This document shows positions 1 to 11,099 of a stretch of 64,000 nucleotides of DNA, piece by piece; the first letter of the stretch is position 1, and every line of letters begins with the position of its first letter. Made by a program: the position numbers and the translations under genes. A model generated the notes under the pieces. The model had not been told where the DNA came from. It saw only the letters and a list, made by a program, of their open reading frames with translations, and made no database searches. This stretch comes from Immersiella caudata (lineage: Eukaryota > Ascomycota > Sordariomycetes > Sordariales > Lasiosphaeriaceae): assembly GCA_030512335.1 (NCBI GenBank), contig JAULSU010000007.1:1674001-1738000 (forward strand), in the 5' to 3' direction.

Positions 1-674
1 TGTGCATGCCTTGAGCAAGTTACCGTAGATCGAGGGCCACTCATGAGGTTCGTCTAGTTGAAGAAGGTAGATGAAAGCGATGCTCAGACACTCGTGCCAA
101 GCCGCTATCCACAGCTAATTGTGGAGGATGGAGGATGGAGGATGAAGGATATAGTGAGGTGCGTCCGCCGACCTGCAACTCCTCGCATGTGGCCAGAATC
201 TGAAGCCTCGTCAAAGACGGCCAAGGCGATGTAGCGGCAGAAGATGCTGAGGAGCCTGTGAAGGAGAAATCTTGTACGCGAAGGGCGGTTTCAGGCGGCG
301 GCGTCTTCACAACATGCCATGATGTGCCGATGCCTCGAAAGTTGAACAGGATTTGTAAGCTCTGCGATAGGGACTGCCGGTTTTCCTTCCCTCCCGATCT
401 TCCTCTGGCTGGGCGGCGAGAAGGGTTACATGCACCATGTGCACAAGCCAGATGGGTGCGCCGTGTGTGAAGGCGGCGTTCACGAGGTGGTCGGGATATA
501 AATCGTCAAAGGAGATTTCGAAGATCGAAACCAGGGCGAATAATACTGAAAGGCTTTCAATGCGTTGTCGGAGGGGGTTGAGAGAATGTAAAGCCTGTAT
601 CCGGCCCCCGAGATGGCGATGCAGGAAGTGAGGGCGGCTCGAGAGCTCCAATCCAAGCTATCAAAATGATTCAT
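1..674 (-). pseudogene. Wax-synthase-like membrane protein, decayed, runs off the left edge
   Basis: Minus-strand remnant starting at an ATG at 672-674 (peptide begins MNHFDSLDWSSRAALTS) and leaving the window at position 1. Pieces typical of fungal wax-synthase-like multi-pass acyltransferases occur in order but in different frames: a segment around KAFQYYSPWF, then SIFEISFDDLYPDHLVNAAF, then NFRGIGTSWHVVKTPPP, a hydrophobic stretch FLLHRLLSIFCRYIALAVF, and at the edge LDEPHEWPSIYGN, which resembles the EWPxLFG box of the family. At least two frame changes are needed. One could be an intron (a GTCGGC...AATTAG stretch near 110-170), but others have no obvious GT-AG solution. The gene is either a pseudogene or damaged by assembly indels. 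Family assignment is from remembered motif pattern only; moderately sure of family, fairly sure that no intact frame exists. Confidence 0.5.
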
Positions 675-3202
675 GGAGTTGTGCTCGAGAACTAATGAGT
701 ATTGTAAATTGAGGTTGGGGTAGAAGGGGGCAGGGGGAGTACCCAGTGATGTGTTGGAGACAGAGAGCAATATCAGCCGTAGCGTGTTGCCCATTCACTT
801 CATGTGGGAGTCATGGATGTCGTCCGGTGGCAGCACTGGCAACTGTAAATCTTGGAAGGAGCAACCGGAAAATTTCGTTAGGTCGGCCTGGTATTTCGGG
901 CTGCTGGGCTGCAGGTGGGCCGAAAACCCCCGTCTCCCCATCAAGCAGCTCTTCGCCAGTGTTTTGCAACCCAACGGAGCACAGCTACAACGATGTTGGC
1001 TTCCGGAACCGTAGACCGGCGCTTTGATTATCTCAGATAGGTGAGTCGGCAGTTATCCAAAGTCTACTGATTTTAGCTGGACTCAGTTCTCCTATTCGAC
1101 GGCTAACATCCCTGATATGCTCTTTCCTCCCGGCGCGGTATTCCTCGCTAGGAGCAGCATCTAATCCGTGGCTCGGACGCAAAAGCTGGCTCCCTTTCAG
1201 TTGCTAATTACCAAAGCCGTCCCTACGCTTCTACGTTCATTCCACCAACAATCCAATGCGGGCTGGGTAGTTTGGAGTTCAGGTATGCGCAGCAGGTCGC
1301 GCTTTCTACAAGAACTGCACCCCAATCTTTGGCGGCAACCACTAGCTAGTTCTCTTTTGGAAGGGCAGCATTTCTCGCTTCTGCCCCACTATCATCTTTC
1401 CTTGCGTACTAGCTAGGAATCGTCGACATCGACTCCTCATGCGCCTCTCCATCGCTGCCGCTGCCGCCCGGCTCAGCGTGATTGAGGCGCCATGACAAAT
1501 ACCGCCCGAAAGGTGACCAAGTTACTTTCGCCATTGTCGAAAACGACCGAAGAAGTCTCGGAATCACAAGGCTATCCAGACTGGATTTGACAAGCACTAG
1601 ACACCGTCTTCGAAACGGCAGAGCACGTCGTGGGTGCACGATACGTGTCGATTTACTGTGCTTGCGTTCAGCCCGGTAAGAAGGCTGCCTTGGCGTCTAT
1701 ACGAAGACCCAATGCCCTCTACAGCGTGGGGCTTCTTGGGAGGCGTTTAGTGTGGAGCAAGACGGGTACACGGTAAGACTTTCTGCTTCAAGTTGAGGTT
1801 GTTTGAGACTGTCTTCAACGTTCCAAATCGTAGCTGACGCGTGGGTTTCCAAGTGTGTCTTCTCGTGCAGTGGAGAGAGCTTGGCGAAAAGCCATTTTAC
1901 GGATGAAAAGTGCAGCGCGGAATTCCCGGGCACGACAGCTCTGTGCGTCAGCACTTGAGACTGTGACTTAGATACCTAGCTACCTCAGAAAGGGAGTCTT
2001 GAAATTGAGCCCTGCCTCTCAATCGAGTAGGCAATGAACATCTGAAGGGAAAGCAAAAAGTCGAGCTTCCGCTAGGGCACTGCAATAAATGACTCTCATC
2101 CGCAAATGGAATTCCGGGATCGAGTGGTTCCGTTTGGCGCGGTGACAGCCCAGCTTGTTACTCAGCTCTAACCCCCCCCTCCCCCACCCCAACCCTTTTT
2201 CTCCGGAATACCGCTGGGATGACCGAGTCAACGGCTTCATAATTTACACCGACAGCTGGGGCTCTCAACCCCCCTTCCAACCTCCCAGTTGCCTAGCAAT
2301 CGCCTTTCACATAGGTGACACCGCGCTCGAGGGTTATTCATGGGCTGTCTTGATGACGTGTGACCCTTCCCTCCACACGTTCCTGAATCCGTCTCGTCGG
2401 TCCTCTAATTTCGATTAAAGGGCAGTCCCTGCTGACAGGGCTAACTACAGGTTATCGTATACACCATGCGACAAAGCCTTTGAGCCCACGGCATTGGTGT
2501 TGCGCCTTTACCCGCTCAACTTGATGAGGAGAGTTCTGTTCTACGCGCTTTCAGACGGGCTTCAATGGAATATCAGGCAAATGGCAAAACAGCCGAGCAC
2601 GAGCTCATCACGGGGCCGCAGCGTGGAAACGGGCAATCAACCCCCGGCATTTGGTCAAGCTCCGCATCTTTCTCGCGCCGAACTGGCGCAAATGACGTGG
2701 ATCCCGAATGGACGACACCGATGGGGCGGGAAAGGGGTCAGCCAAAGAGCGACCTACCGTGCCTAACAGTACTTTTCCCTACTCAAATTTAGCATGCTGT
2801 GTACCTAGGTATGGCTGTAACCTCGGTTTTGGCGTCTAAAACAGAAAAGATCCCGATTAGTCAAAGGTTGTATTGTGGTCCGGACACACTGGCGCCTACC
2901 TCGGATCCAAGGGATGTTGTGGTGGGGCGTAGCGCGGAGCTGTGAGACCACCAGGAACTTTTGTCGAAACGAATAACATTCTTTCTATGTTTCTCCAAGT
3001 AATCAGGCTGGGACGAGAAGCAGAATAGAGAGCACGGGGGGGGGGGGGGGATTGACGCGCGTTCTTGGGGGTTGAAGGGTGGTCAGATCGGCACCATGAC
3101 AAGCTTGATGTTCGTATCAGGATGGGCTGGAGTCAGTAAAAGGAGGCATATTTGAACCCGGGTCAACATTCTACTGATTCATGGAAAGAATCGATGCTCG
3201 AC
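675..3202. other. Gene-poor stretch, no supported gene
   Basis: Only short overlapping frames without recognisable motifs, no convincing start-intron-stop model. It contains a 15-base G run at 3036-3050. It probably serves as flanking and promoter DNA for the secreted protein that follows. Confidence 0.5.
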
Positions 3203-3210
3203 TATAAAAA
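3203..3210 (+). promoter_or_regulatory. TATA box of the small secreted protein gene
   Basis: TATAAAAA lies about 140 bases before the ATG at 3344, a usual distance for strongly expressed secreted-protein genes in filamentous fungi. It is followed by a pyrimidine/CAA-rich 5' leader. Confidence 0.5.
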
Positions 3211-3343
3211 AAATCAAAATCTGCTGCCTCGTTCGCCATCCTTTAAGCCTTCATCGAGACAACAGCAATCAAGTCATCCCACTGGCCAGGCCTTAAAACT
3301 TTGTTCAACCCACCTTCAACAACCCAAAAACCTAAAACTCACC

Positions 3344-3859
3344 ATGAAGATCACCTTCAGCCTTGGGCTCGCCCTGTCCGGCACCCTCGCCCACGGACTC
3401 GCCCTCCCCGCGGATTCCTCTTCCAACACCACTTCCCCTTACGGCCCCACTCCTCTTCTGGCGGAACGTAGTAGCGACTCCGACCTCGCCAAGCGCACCA
3501 TCCAGACCTTCCAGATCATTCTCATCGAAACCGATGTCGGCACCATTCCTATCGCTGGCGGCGGCATCGCTGAGCTGCCAGGTTGCGTGTTGGAAATCAA
3601 CAGCTGCATGTACGGCGCCACCAGCGGCGACTGCATCAACGCCGCCGAGCTCGGCATCAGAACCCAGGGCAGCTGCGAATACCCTAGCTTTGACGGATCG
3701 GGTCTGACCGGATCGACCTACACGCTCACCAATGGAGGGACGACGGGAACCTTTAGGATTGGGGGCGGGCCGTGTGCTGGCCAGTCGGTGACCAGGACGG
3801 GCTTGCCCAAGAATGATCTTGAGCCTCCCGTTTTTACGTTTCCCAACTGCAACATTTAA
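3344..3859 (+). CDS. Small secreted protein with Kex2-type propeptide site
   Basis: Single-exon frame of 171 aa. The longer frame opens upstream at 3152, but the ATG at 3344 is preferred: it sits in ACCATGA context after a CAA-rich leader and begins a clear signal peptide (MKITFSLGLALSGTLAHGLA). A propeptide of about 35 residues then ends in a dibasic LAKR site, typical of Kex2 processing. The mature part of about 115 residues is Gly/Thr rich with six cysteines, including CVLEINSCMYG, GDCIN, QGSCEY, GGPCAGQ and a final FPNCNI. I do not recognise a named family. Such proteins are often candidate effectors or wall-associated proteins; that role is inference. A TATA box lies about 140 bases upstream. 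Confidence 0.8.
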   Translation: MKITFSLGLALSGTLAHGLALPADSSSNTTSPYGPTPLLAERSSDSDLAKRTIQTFQIILIETDVGTIPIAGGGIAELPGCVLEINSCMYGATSGDCINAAELGIRTQGSCEYPSFDGSGLTGSTYTLTNGGTTGTFRIGGGPCAGQSVTRTGLPKNDLEPPVFTFPNCNI

Positions 3860-5152
3860 ACTGGGGTGAAACCCCCAGGGACCTCACTCCGACTGGGGGA
3901 CTACGAGGGCGTCGGGGAGGAGAACATCATGATGATTGGGTGAGATTTCGTTTCTGTTGGCTGTTTCTCATCGTCGGCGAGACCACGCTCTTTTTTGTCT
4001 TTTACATGTGTCAAATAACGAGAAAACACCTGCGAACTCGACCATCGAAAATTGTGTGCAGCGTTCGAAATGTCCCGTTGGTGAACGATGAGCTGTGTCT
4101 GGGTTATGGTCTTCGCACCAACCCTGTGTCTTCGGCTCTGTAACATTCGATCGCGCGTGTACACATGAGTCCGACCTCGTCGTTACTACGCTGGTAGTCT
4201 GCCCAATAAGCCTCGGTGTAGACATCTGTCTCCCTCGACGAGAACTCAAACTACCCTTCCACGACACCAAGCGCCCACTGGTTTCAGACTTCGGAGGCAA
4301 CCAAGGCGCTCTGGACATGCGAAGGTCTGGGCCTCAACCAGAGGCCGCCGCCACGAATACCATGCATGCACAATGACATGCTAAGTAAACATTGCAGGAG
4401 ACATGTTACCCGAACTTCTGGGGAAAGTCCGTCGCGTGCGCTACTAACCGCGCGGATAAATGGTCGGGTAGCCACAGAGACGTGGGATGAATCGCAAGAC
4501 AACCGGAAGGGAGGGCTCCAATTCCAACTCAACATGAAGTCACGACACCGTGTCGATTCCCGCCGAGACTCCACGTGCATACACCCGTCGTGGAGGAACA
4601 CAAAGGGGGGTCGCTCGGCTACGGTCGATTGGGCCGCACTCTGATCGCAACACTGGCGTGTCGCGGCACACAAACGAAATGGCGCCATCTTGGCTGCCTC
4701 ATTTGATCCGGATGGCGTTCTTGTCGTCTCCATGGCGTCTCTCCAGCAACTTCCATCCCACACGGTTTGCCGCAGCAAACGGAAGCTGCAACCCACGGGC
4801 CAAGCTTTTGATTGCGTCGGTGCTCCGCTTCTCCTCCTCGCCAAGGGAAACCTGACGGATCGCGTGATTTCCATTCGTTTCCAAACCACGCCTACGGAGA
4901 GTGCAGCTGGGTGGAGCGTTTGAGGCCTCCGCAGATTTTGGTGCCCCTCGGTTGTGCGGCACATCCCGCCTGGCAACCGCGGCCATACCCCCTATGTGAG
5001 GCGGGGGGGGGGAGCCACAGAGGGGTCAACTGAGGGGCATAAATAGGGGTCTTTTCGACGCCACAACGTCAACACATTCGGCCATCTTCACTACAATCCT
5101 CACCACTTTCCACTCCAAGCCAAAAGAAGCCTCTTTACAAAGTCCCATCACC
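3860..5152. other. Intergenic region with the CVNH gene promoter
   Basis: No supported gene; overlapping frames on both strands lack motifs. At the right end a TATA-like CATAAATAG (5038-5046) sits about 110 bases before the CVNH start, followed by a CA-rich leader. Confidence 0.5.
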
Positions 5153-5548
5153 ATGTCTTTCCACGCCTCTGCCCAGGAGATCCGCGTCGACGACGGCCAC
5201 ATCCTCCGCGCCATCCTCTTCAACGGTGACGGCGAGCCCGTCGAGGCCGAGTTCGACCTCAACTCGGTCATTGGCAACGACAACGGCTACTTTGTCTGGG
5301 GCGGCGGTGATTTCTCTGGCAGCGCCGAGGAGATCAGCTTCTCCCTAGAGGGTGATGACAGCGTCCCCATCCTCCGCGCCAACCTCGCCGATGTTGAGGG
5401 CAACTTTGAGCACCGCGACATCAACCTCTCCGAGCGCATTGGCAACGACAACGGCAGCTTTGTCTTCGGTACGTACCTTCCATTACCCCTAACCAGAGAG
5501 GAATGAGTGAGCGGGGCACGACGCTAACTCACCCTCGCAGTGGAGTAA
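5153..5548 (+). CDS. Cyanovirin-N homolog (CVNH) lectin-like protein
   Basis: Two exons, 5153-5468 and 5541-5548; the 72-nt intron has GTACGT, a GCTAAC branch point and CGCAG. The last exon adds only two codons, so the protein is 107 aa and ends FVFVE. It shows the two tandem repeats of the CVNH fold: each has the pattern of an L/I-R-A stretch, then a D-L/I-N-L/S segment and I-GNDNG-(Y/S)-F (around residues 37-48 and 91-105). There is no signal peptide, as in other fungal CVNHs, so it is probably cytosolic or released without a leader. Cyanovirin-type proteins bind mannose-rich glycans; binding here is inferred from family only. Confidence 0.88.
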
Positions 5549-5845
5549 GGATCTCGGGAGGAGCCGAAAGGACAGATCGCGGTCGGATGATACCGCGGGA
5601 TTCGGTGAAGATGACCCCCCTGGCTAGGAATCATGGGAAAGCGGATGCAGTAACCAACAAATCAAATAAATCATGACGCAAACCAGTCCCAAATTCTTTT
5701 GTCCTTGTTGCTCGTCGCCTGTCTGGCGATTACCCGTACCCCTCACCGCGAAGCCCCATTTCTTCGTCTGACAGAAGCGGAGCCCTCCCAGAAACCCACT
5801 CGCACAGTCGAATCAGGAAGGCGAGATGCCCTTTCCTCCAGCGAA

Positions 5846-6635
5846 TTACAATATCCCATCCGTCCCGGGAAGCCCCCACGCCGCATTCTTGTCCCCAAAC
5901 ACCCTGACGAGCTTCCACAGAGCTAAATCCACTTTCTTGGCTGACTTTTCAATGTTCTTTGTCGCCTCGGATTTCCCAAGGAGTCCTGGTATCTTGGTAG
6001 TCCCTGCTTCAAAGGCGCGTTCCTCGAACTCGTGCAGCGCTAGCCACTTGGTTCCGCCAACGCTGAACCGGCTTGTTCTTCGCCAGCCGTCGATGAGGGA
6101 GAGTTCGGTGATGTAGGTTGAGGTGTACCAGTTGTGGAATGCGGTTGTTGCTGAGGAAGATGCGAGTTCGATGGTTTCGGTGACTAGGAGGGGGCCGCGG
6201 TCTGTTTTGTTGTCAGCATATTGCCCCCCAAATCTGACCAGAGGTAGGTCGGCAGAGAGAAAACGTACCATCCCCCGTGCTCCCCGCTCTCCAGGTCTCG
6301 TTATGCGGTCCCGACGTCACCGTGATGGTGATGAACTTGGACACCGGTCCTCCCCCGGGAAGCGAAGGGTGAGAGAGCGTCACGGCCCGGAACTCGGGGG
6401 CGCTCATGGCGCCGATGTCGGGGTACTTGTAGGCAACAAGGAAAGGAAGGGAGTTGGTCGGATCGAGCGATTGGTAGCGCCACGCGGAGGTAATCGCATC
6501 CGTCTTTGCGCCCATCCAGTCGGGGATGTGAACATCTTCGTACCATTTCACATAGTTGGCGTAGGGCAGGACGTCCTTGTGCGCGGGCAGGACGCCCGAG
6601 TTGGCTAGGAAGATTCCGGGGACGGCGAGGGCCAT
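5846..6635 (-). CDS. EthD/Dabb-like dimeric alpha-beta barrel protein
   Basis: Two exons on the minus strand, 6635-6269 and 6201-5846; the 67-nt intron (GTACGT, GCTGAC branch, AACAG) joins phase-1 ends to give 240 aa. The ATG at 6635 begins MALAVPGIFLAN. The first half has the layout seen in fungal EthD-like ferredoxin-fold proteins: YVKWYEDVHIPDWM near residue 28, then SAWRYQSLDP and LPFLVAYKYPDIGAM. A second, similar half follows (TAFHNWYTSTYITEL, then EERAFEAG), suggesting two fused barrel units. The substrate is unknown; members in other fungi are uncharacterised. No signal peptide or membrane segment is visible. Confidence is high for the gene and moderate for the fold. Confidence 0.72.
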
Positions 6636-6960
6636 TTTGATTATTGAATGGCTCGTTGATCGTATCCTGGAGTTTGAGAAATTCTTGCGATGGCGATAAG
6701 ATCGGTTTAAATTTTGGAAAGGGGGTTCGCGGGTGTAGTAAAATAGCCGGGAATCTTCCACCATTTCAGCCTCACAAAGTAAATGGATATCTCACGTTTT
6801 ATCCATCTAGACCAAGTCGGCATTTCTCACTAAATTGCTTTTGGGATCGGAAAGGATTGGTTGAGCCGTACAGCGCTGATAGGGCTAAGATGAGTGGCGG
6901 TGGATTCGGATTATCACGATCGATCGAAAGTCTGATGAGATTCTGACATTCAAACGCATT

Positions 6961-7003
6961 TCACATTTATCACAGTTCACATTTATCACAATTCACATTT
7001 CAC
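6961..7003. repeat. 16-bp tandem repeat, about 2.6 copies
   Basis: TCACATTTATCACAGT, then TCACATTTATCACAAT, then a partial third copy. It lies in the non-coding stretch between two convergent minus-strand genes (6636-7146), where nothing else is seen. Confidence 0.7.
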
Positions 7004-7146
7004 ACATCGAATCAATAGGAACCTAGACATAGAGGTTATCTCCCCGGCACAGCCGAGTTCAATATGTTGGTTGATCCTCAGAGGGAGCCCTGCTCCTGTC
7101 AGTCTCCTAGAATGCAAGCCAGTAACAGTCCCTAATCGGCCCACCT

Positions 7147-7449
7147 CTAGCACTCAGAAACCGAGCCACTCCCAAACCCCCATCTCCGCCCAGGGTACGT
7201 CCTCTGCTGACAGTCGTTGCAAACCCTCAGCACCTCTTGTACCACGACCACAAGCTGGAAGCACTGGTGGTATTCGATTGGGGCTTTCAATACCACTTTG
7301 TGAATCCAATAGTTCTCGCACTCGTCGACGCTGGACTGGTCCCAGAGCGTGACGATGGGCTGTTGGACCCAGCGGTGGGGGCACAAGTTGCTCTGGCCGC
7401 CCTTGTAGCCGTGTTGGCAGTGGACCTCGTTGACGGTGATTTGGCACAT
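7147..7449 (-). CDS. Small conserved-type Cys/His protein of unknown function
   Basis: Single-exon 100-aa frame. The ATG at 7449 is chosen because the upstream part of the open frame is only a poly-lysine readthrough of the T tract at 7474-7505. The product begins MCQITVNEVHCQHGYKG and contains LCPHRW, DECENYW and RVCNDCQQ, a pattern of paired Cys/His residues suggesting metal binding. This resembles short ascomycete proteins that begin MCxI..Y.C.H, whose function is unknown. The long T tract would form an A-rich 5' leader in the mRNA. A TATA-like TATAAAAA on the minus strand lies near 7677-7688. Confidence 0.6.
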   Translation of the reverse strand: MCQITVNEVHCQHGYKGGQSNLCPHRWVQQPIVTLWDQSSVDECENYWIHKVVLKAPIEYHQCFQLVVVVQEVLRVCNDCQQRTYPGRRWGFGSGSVSEC

Positions 7450-7459
7450 TTCTGCGTTG

Positions 7460-7473
<14 letters not shown>

Positions 7474-7505
<32 letters not shown>
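7474..7505. repeat. Homopolymer T tract (32 bases)
   Basis: Uninterrupted T run preceded by TTCTTTTCTTTTC. It lies just upstream of the minus-strand start at 7449, so it would be an A-rich leader. The exact length is likely to be unreliable in any assembly. Confidence 0.9.
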
Positions 7506-7506
<1 letters not shown>

Positions 7507-8489
7507 GTGTTTGGTTTTGAGTGGGAGTTGGAGAAATGTGCCCGCGCAACTTGGAGTGAGAGGGAGTGAGAGAAGATGCAGGTCCGGCCTGGCGCTCGAA
7601 AGGAGAGGAGAGGAGTGGAGTAGATGGAGGAGTGGAGGATGAGGAATGGGAATCAATTCTATGAGACGGACTTGATGTTTTTATAAAATGGTCAAGCTGA
7701 TTGTTTTTGGCCCTTGCACTTTCACGCCGACAATCCATTGTGCGGGCTCTTTGTTCTGATACAATGTCGAGACGGAGTCTCTTCGTTTTTGGTCAATATT
7801 CTCGCGAACGACCTCAATGTTGTGAGTTTTGAGCAAAGTGACAAAAGACCCTCGAACAAAGAAATCGACGTCCACTGATCAGTGCGTGGTGGGCGAAGGC
7901 CCGTCCTTGTTTCACTTCAGCATTGTTGCCCGCTGAGGAGTGGTGATGATTGTTGCCAAGACTCGCACTCCGAGGCGGACTGAGCGCCCCTAAAATCCGG
8001 AATCCTGAGATTTGACGACGCATCTTGGTGCCCTGCAGGCTGACACCCCGCCGTAGCAATTTGTAAGACAGGCCAGCCAGCTCGCGTTTCCGCAATGCCG
8101 AGGATGACGCGAGACTGTGATTGGTAATTTGTCATCAACTCCCCGAAATCCATCTGCTATTCCAAACAACAGCGCTGTTATTCTACCCCCTGGACAGCAT
8201 ACTCGGGTGAACTGGATGGTCAAAGACGCGGGAAGGGGGCTTGCAGTTTAACAATTCAAGGTGGGATTTCCTGACCGGACACGATGTAACTTTCCTTTCA
8301 TGCAATCTTGATCCGACCAAGCCTGGTGGTGCATGTCGGTGGCTAGAAAGTTGGTATTGACGACCAGCCAAGGTTCGGAATCAAGTGAGTAAATAAAAGG
8401 TCGCCCCGTGAAGCTTCACACTGACCTGCCGTTGACACAACTTCATCACCTCCCCGCATTTTTTACCTAAAGAATCCACTGCGAGAATA
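7506..8489. other. Intergenic region with SDR gene promoter
   Basis: No supported gene. An AATAAAAG TATA-like element near 8392-8399 lies about 95 bases before the SDR start codon. Confidence 0.45.
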
Positions 8490-9333
8490 ATGTCGGAGAC
8501 AGTCTTGGTCGTCGGAGCGACAGGCAACATCGGAGTTGCGGCTCTCAAAGGCGCCCTCAACTCCGGCCGAAATGTCCTGGCGATTGTTCGCAATCAAAAC
8601 TCAGCCGATAAGCTGGTCAAGCACGTCGGCACCTCTGAGGGAATCACCTTTATCGAGGCCGACATCACCTCGGATTCAGGGGTTAGGGGTGTCGTTGACC
8701 AAGTCCGAGCTGGCACGTTGCCTGAGTTTCAGCACGTGTATACCTGCGGTAAGATAGCCACCCCATCATGGTGCTTCTATTTGGTTGCTAGTGATGCTGA
8801 CACCAAAATCAACACAGTGGGCGGCGAGTACACGGACGTGCCACTCACCGAGGTGACCACTGAGAGGCTGCGATACAACATGAACGTCTCATTCGAGGCG
8901 AACTTTTGTACGTCTCCTTTTTCTGCCTCCTGTCAGCCAAGTTTGCATTGGCTAATAAGAGCCAGTCGCTTATCGCGACACAATACCGTACCTCCGCGCC
9001 CAAAACCACCCCTCGAGCACCTGGACCATTTGCACTGGGGCGCAGGGGGATATGGGCATCCGCGCCATCCCTGCCATCACACAGGGTGCCTTGTTCTCCA
9101 TGTGCGTTGCTGGAAGCCGCGAGAATTTGGAGGGCAATATCCGATTCAACGAGGTCTACCTCGCCTTTCGCGTCGAGGTGGACGACGATGCCGCTGAGCA
9201 TGGCGTTGTCCGTGCCTCTGACTTTTCGTCGGTGTATGAGCTGATCTTGTCTTCTCCTGAGGTGCGGAGCATGCGGGTGAGAGTGGATTCGAAGGAGGAT
9301 ATGAAGACCTTGAAGTATGCTCGTCGTTTTTGA
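8490..9333 (+). CDS. Atypical short-chain dehydrogenase/reductase (NAD(P)-binding)
   Basis: Three exons: 8490-8748, 8818-8907 and 8966-9333; introns of 69 and 58 nt with GTAAGA/ACACAG and GTACGT/GCCAG, all phase 1. The protein is 238 aa. The N-terminus LVVGATGNIG (residues 6-15) is a Rossmann dinucleotide-binding motif, followed by an ADIT segment near residue 57. The middle has FFAYRDTIPYL and WTICTGAQGDMG, the positions where classic SDRs carry the YxxxK and Ser residues, but no clear YxxxK is present, so it is an atypical SDR. The C-terminal third (GNIRFNEVYLAFRVE) matches a family of uncharacterised fungal SDR-like proteins. It is a neighbour of an MFS exporter and a Zn2Cys6 regulator; a tailoring reductase role is inference. 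Confidence 0.8.
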
Positions 9334-9438
9334 TATTCCCCCCAGATGATTTCTTGGTGTTTATCTATTTTACAATGGAACAATCACAGTATGTCTGTCT
9401 GCCTCCAGAAGCCATGGTCTCCGTCGAGCTTGAGCCGC

Positions 9439-10970
9439 TTACACTGCCGCGAATATATTCCTGTTCAGCAACAATTTCGCAGCCGAGACAAGGAGACTTC
9501 CTCCGACGAGAGCAGCACCTGTAAACGTGGACAGTGAGAGGTAACCGTATCTTGACAGGAGAGCACCACCAATGGGCCCACCAACGAGTGTCCTTAGAGT
9601 CCTATTAGCGAATTGTTCCATTCGTTCAAGTACGCTACAACACTTACGTTACCGCCAGAAACCCCATGAACATGCCCATCGCCGTTCCCTGCATGTGAAT
9701 CCCGGCAATCTTTGCAACGCAAGCGTTTTGGATAGCGAGAATGGCCTACAAAAGTCGCACGTTAGCTTTCAACGTGGAGCCTCGCCGTAAACGGTTCAGT
9801 TCTTACCCCTGAAATGAAGCCATAAGCCACAGAGATGACAACCAGTCCGGCTAGGCTCCGGGCCTCGGTCAAACAAAATGCTGTGATACCAGAAGAGATG
9901 ACAGCCAGCAAGCAGATATTGTAATGTCCAACTCGATCCGCGAGATATCCTGGCCCGACTCTGCCGAACAGGGACCCCGCGTTGAGGATGGAAATGAGGT
10001 AGAATGACATTTGGGGGTCGACACCCATTTCGATAGCGTACGAAGAGATGAAGAAGAAAGGGATGAAGATGCCCAGGTTGCCGATGGCAAGACCTGTGGT
10101 CAGGCAAATGAAGACGGGGTTTTTTAGGAAAGTGACCACATCCGACTTTTCGACTTTTTTCTTCTCGGTGATAGGTTGGACTCCGAGCGGGCCTTGGGCT
10201 CCGAGCTCACTTTCGGACCCCGTTTCCGCCGGGGAAGGGGGTTTCGGTGGCGGCGCGGATTGCTGTTGGCGGGGCTCTCGGACGGTAAAGCAAACGATGA
10301 CGAAGAGAGGCAGCATCATGAAGCCGACGATCCGCATGACCCAGCCAAATCCAAGCGTGCTTTGGTCGAGTAGGCGCGCAAGCATTATGGGCCAAATCAC
10401 GCCTCCGACACTCGATCCACCCACGACCGTTCCCAAGGCCAAACCCCGATGTGTCGGGAGTGATCGAGACACAACAGCCGTTGGCGGCCAGGTGACAAAG
10501 GCCATGCTGATGCCTTGGAGGCCCCCCTGGGCGAGGAAGAACTGGCAGTATTGCGTGCACAGGGAGGTCAGGAAGACACTCAGCAGTGTCCCGATGCTCC
10601 CCCCGATGAGAAGCCACTGATGGAAGTGTCAGCGGGTGTCAACAAGGGAGATGCATTCCGCTTACTCTTGGGCCAAAACGGTCCACCAGGATGCCTGTGA
10701 TGGGAGCAAAGAGAAAGATGAGGAAAATGGCCACAGTTCCAATCCACGAAACGTCCGACTCGGTCATGTTCTGGAGAATCGAGGCCTTGTAGTGCTGTTG
10801 GAACACGCCGAATGCGTTTAAAAAGCCGAGTGTGCAGAAAAGGGAAAGGAAACCTCCGAAGACGCTCAGTATTGCTCGATGGTTTCTGCGCGTGCAATGT
10901 CAGCCGAAGAGCTCTTGTTGAGGACTCAGGGGTAATGGCGAGGCGGTACTCACACGCGAGGGGTGTCCAT
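9439..10970 (-). CDS. MFS transporter, monocarboxylate-transporter (MCH/SLC16-like) type
   Basis: Five exons on the minus strand: 10970-10954, 10885-10666, 10616-9807, 9745-9648 and 9601-9439, with introns of 68, 49, 61 and 46 nt. All phases join to 435 aa. The mini first exon encodes only MDTPRV. The N-terminal helix region SVFGGFLSLFCTLGFLNAFG and the loop GILVDRFGPR are typical of the fungal MCT-like branch of the major facilitator superfamily. A charged loop of about 50 residues (PPPKPPSPAE...EKKKVEKSD) separates the two six-helix halves, and YLADRVGHY repeats the A-like loop in the second half. It is a predicted plasma- or vacuolar-membrane exporter. It is transcribed divergently from the Zn2Cys6 gene across a 398-bp promoter carrying TCCGCGGA palindromes, a common arrangement for regulator/exporter pairs. 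Confidence 0.85.
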
Positions 10971-11099
10971 TTTTGCTTCCGGATCCTAAAAAAAATGCCA
11001 GGATATTCAAGATGGCGAGCCAGAGCTTGATGGCAGTAATTCGAGATTGTCAGACGAGAGAACGTTTATACGCCATCCGCAGCGGCCCTGCCCGGAAAA

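Noticed and set aside
7430..7642. Phe-rich frame across the T tract, and Lys-rich frames on the opposite strand
   Set aside because: Artefacts of the 32-base homopolymer; the real minus-strand start is inside, at 7449.
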